Below, piece after piece: positions 5,200 through 5,355 of a stretch of 5,355 nt of DNA. The notes under the pieces were generated by a model, which did no database searches, was not told the origin of the DNA, and was given only the letters and a program-made list of their open reading frames with translations. The stretch comes from Ohtaekwangia sp. Lineage in GTDB: Bacteria > Bacteroidota > Bacteroidia > Cytophagales > Cyclobacteriaceae. Position 1 is the first letter of the stretch; each line of letters starts with the position of its first letter. The translations under genes and the position numbers were made by a program. The stretch is from positions 1 through 5,355 of the forward strand of contig JAJNPV010000019.1 in the NCBI GenBank assembly GCA_021155195.1, written 5' to 3'.

Positions 5200-5355
5200 T
5201 GTCGATTTATGGCAAAAAATACAATATATATGAAGTTATTCATAATTATTTTTCCCGCTCTTTTATAATCTTATAATATTTTATTTTGAGAGAATTTGAT
5301 ATATACAATCTGGAATTATTTCTTGAGACTTTCTCAATTCACGTGTTCGACTACT
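5200..5355 (+). repeat. 3' LTR, left part only (U3)
   Basis: The LTR opens with TGTCG immediately after a purine-rich tract. From 5215 to the window end it is identical to 1-141 of the window. Only U3 and the first few bases of block A are visible. R, the polyadenylation site and U5 lie beyond the window edge. The TG dinucleotide start is the usual integrase-recognised LTR end. The exact first base rests on the TG and the adjoining polypurine tract, because the matching end of the 5' LTR is not in view. Confidence 0.93.

Larger units (their letters stand above)
1..5355 (+). mobile_element. Ty1/copia-type LTR retrotransposon, nearly complete
   Basis: The window is one retrotransposon read in its sense direction. 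Bases 1-141 recur without a mismatch at 5215-5355, and between them lies one long frame with the order Gag, protease, integrase, RT, RNase H. Integrase before RT is diagnostic of Ty1/copia rather than Ty3/gypsy. Projecting the 3' LTR start (TGTCG at 5200) onto the 5' copy shows that the window starts 15 bases inside the element, so the 5' TG end, the 3' LTR end and any target-site duplication are out of view. Identical LTR ends and an open frame suggest recent insertion. The host cannot be named from this sequence. Confidence 0.97.

Noticed and set aside
1..5355. A ciliate-type or other altered genetic code
   Set aside because: The 1,497-codon frame uses CAA/CAG for Gln and none of the three stop codons internally, and it ends with TAA where the family ends, so the standard code fits.

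Overview
The window holds almost all of one LTR retrotransposon of the Ty1/copia (Pseudoviridae) superfamily. It starts about 15 bases inside the 5' LTR and ends about 156 bases into the 3' LTR. The host is a eukaryote with an AT-rich genome and the standard genetic code: a 1,497-codon frame has no internal TAA, TAG or TGA. The protein carries Asn/His/Asp-rich spacers typical of AT-rich protist, fungal and some invertebrate genomes. I cannot name the host from sequence alone.

Layout: 5' LTR (1 to about 411, first 15 bases missing); a candidate primer-binding site resembling the complement of a tRNA anticodon arm (about 413-428); an ATG-free leader (to 606); one uninterrupted gag-pol frame (607-5100) encoding Gag, aspartic protease, integrase, reverse transcriptase and RNase H in copia order; a short 3' stretch; a polypurine tract (about 5191-5199); and the 3' LTR (from about 5200). 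The 141 LTR bases visible at both ends are identical, and every catalytic motif I looked for is present. This is therefore a young insertion that is probably still competent, or was until recently.

The most interesting part is inside the 5' LTR. A 29-bp block (A) and a 63-bp block (B) each occur twice. In the first copy they are separated by 47 bp that begin GTATGT and end CTATAG, with a TATTAAT box near the 3' end. In the second copy A and B are joined exactly at those boundaries. This looks like a spliceosomal intron and its spliced counterpart lying side by side in one LTR. Block B of the first copy is followed at once by a second consensus splice donor (AG|GTAAGT). The only ATG between block A and the gag-pol start lies in the first intron-like segment, where it opens a 14-codon uORF whose TAG stop is the intron's own 3' splice site. 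I infer that a spliced transcript leader was reverse transcribed and joined to an unspliced R region during strand transfer, giving the composite LTR.

The polyprotein would supply capsid, maturation protease, integrase and RT/RNase H from one frame with no frameshift signal. Its Gag lacks a canonical CCHC knuckle and has a four-Cys CX2C...CX2C motif instead.
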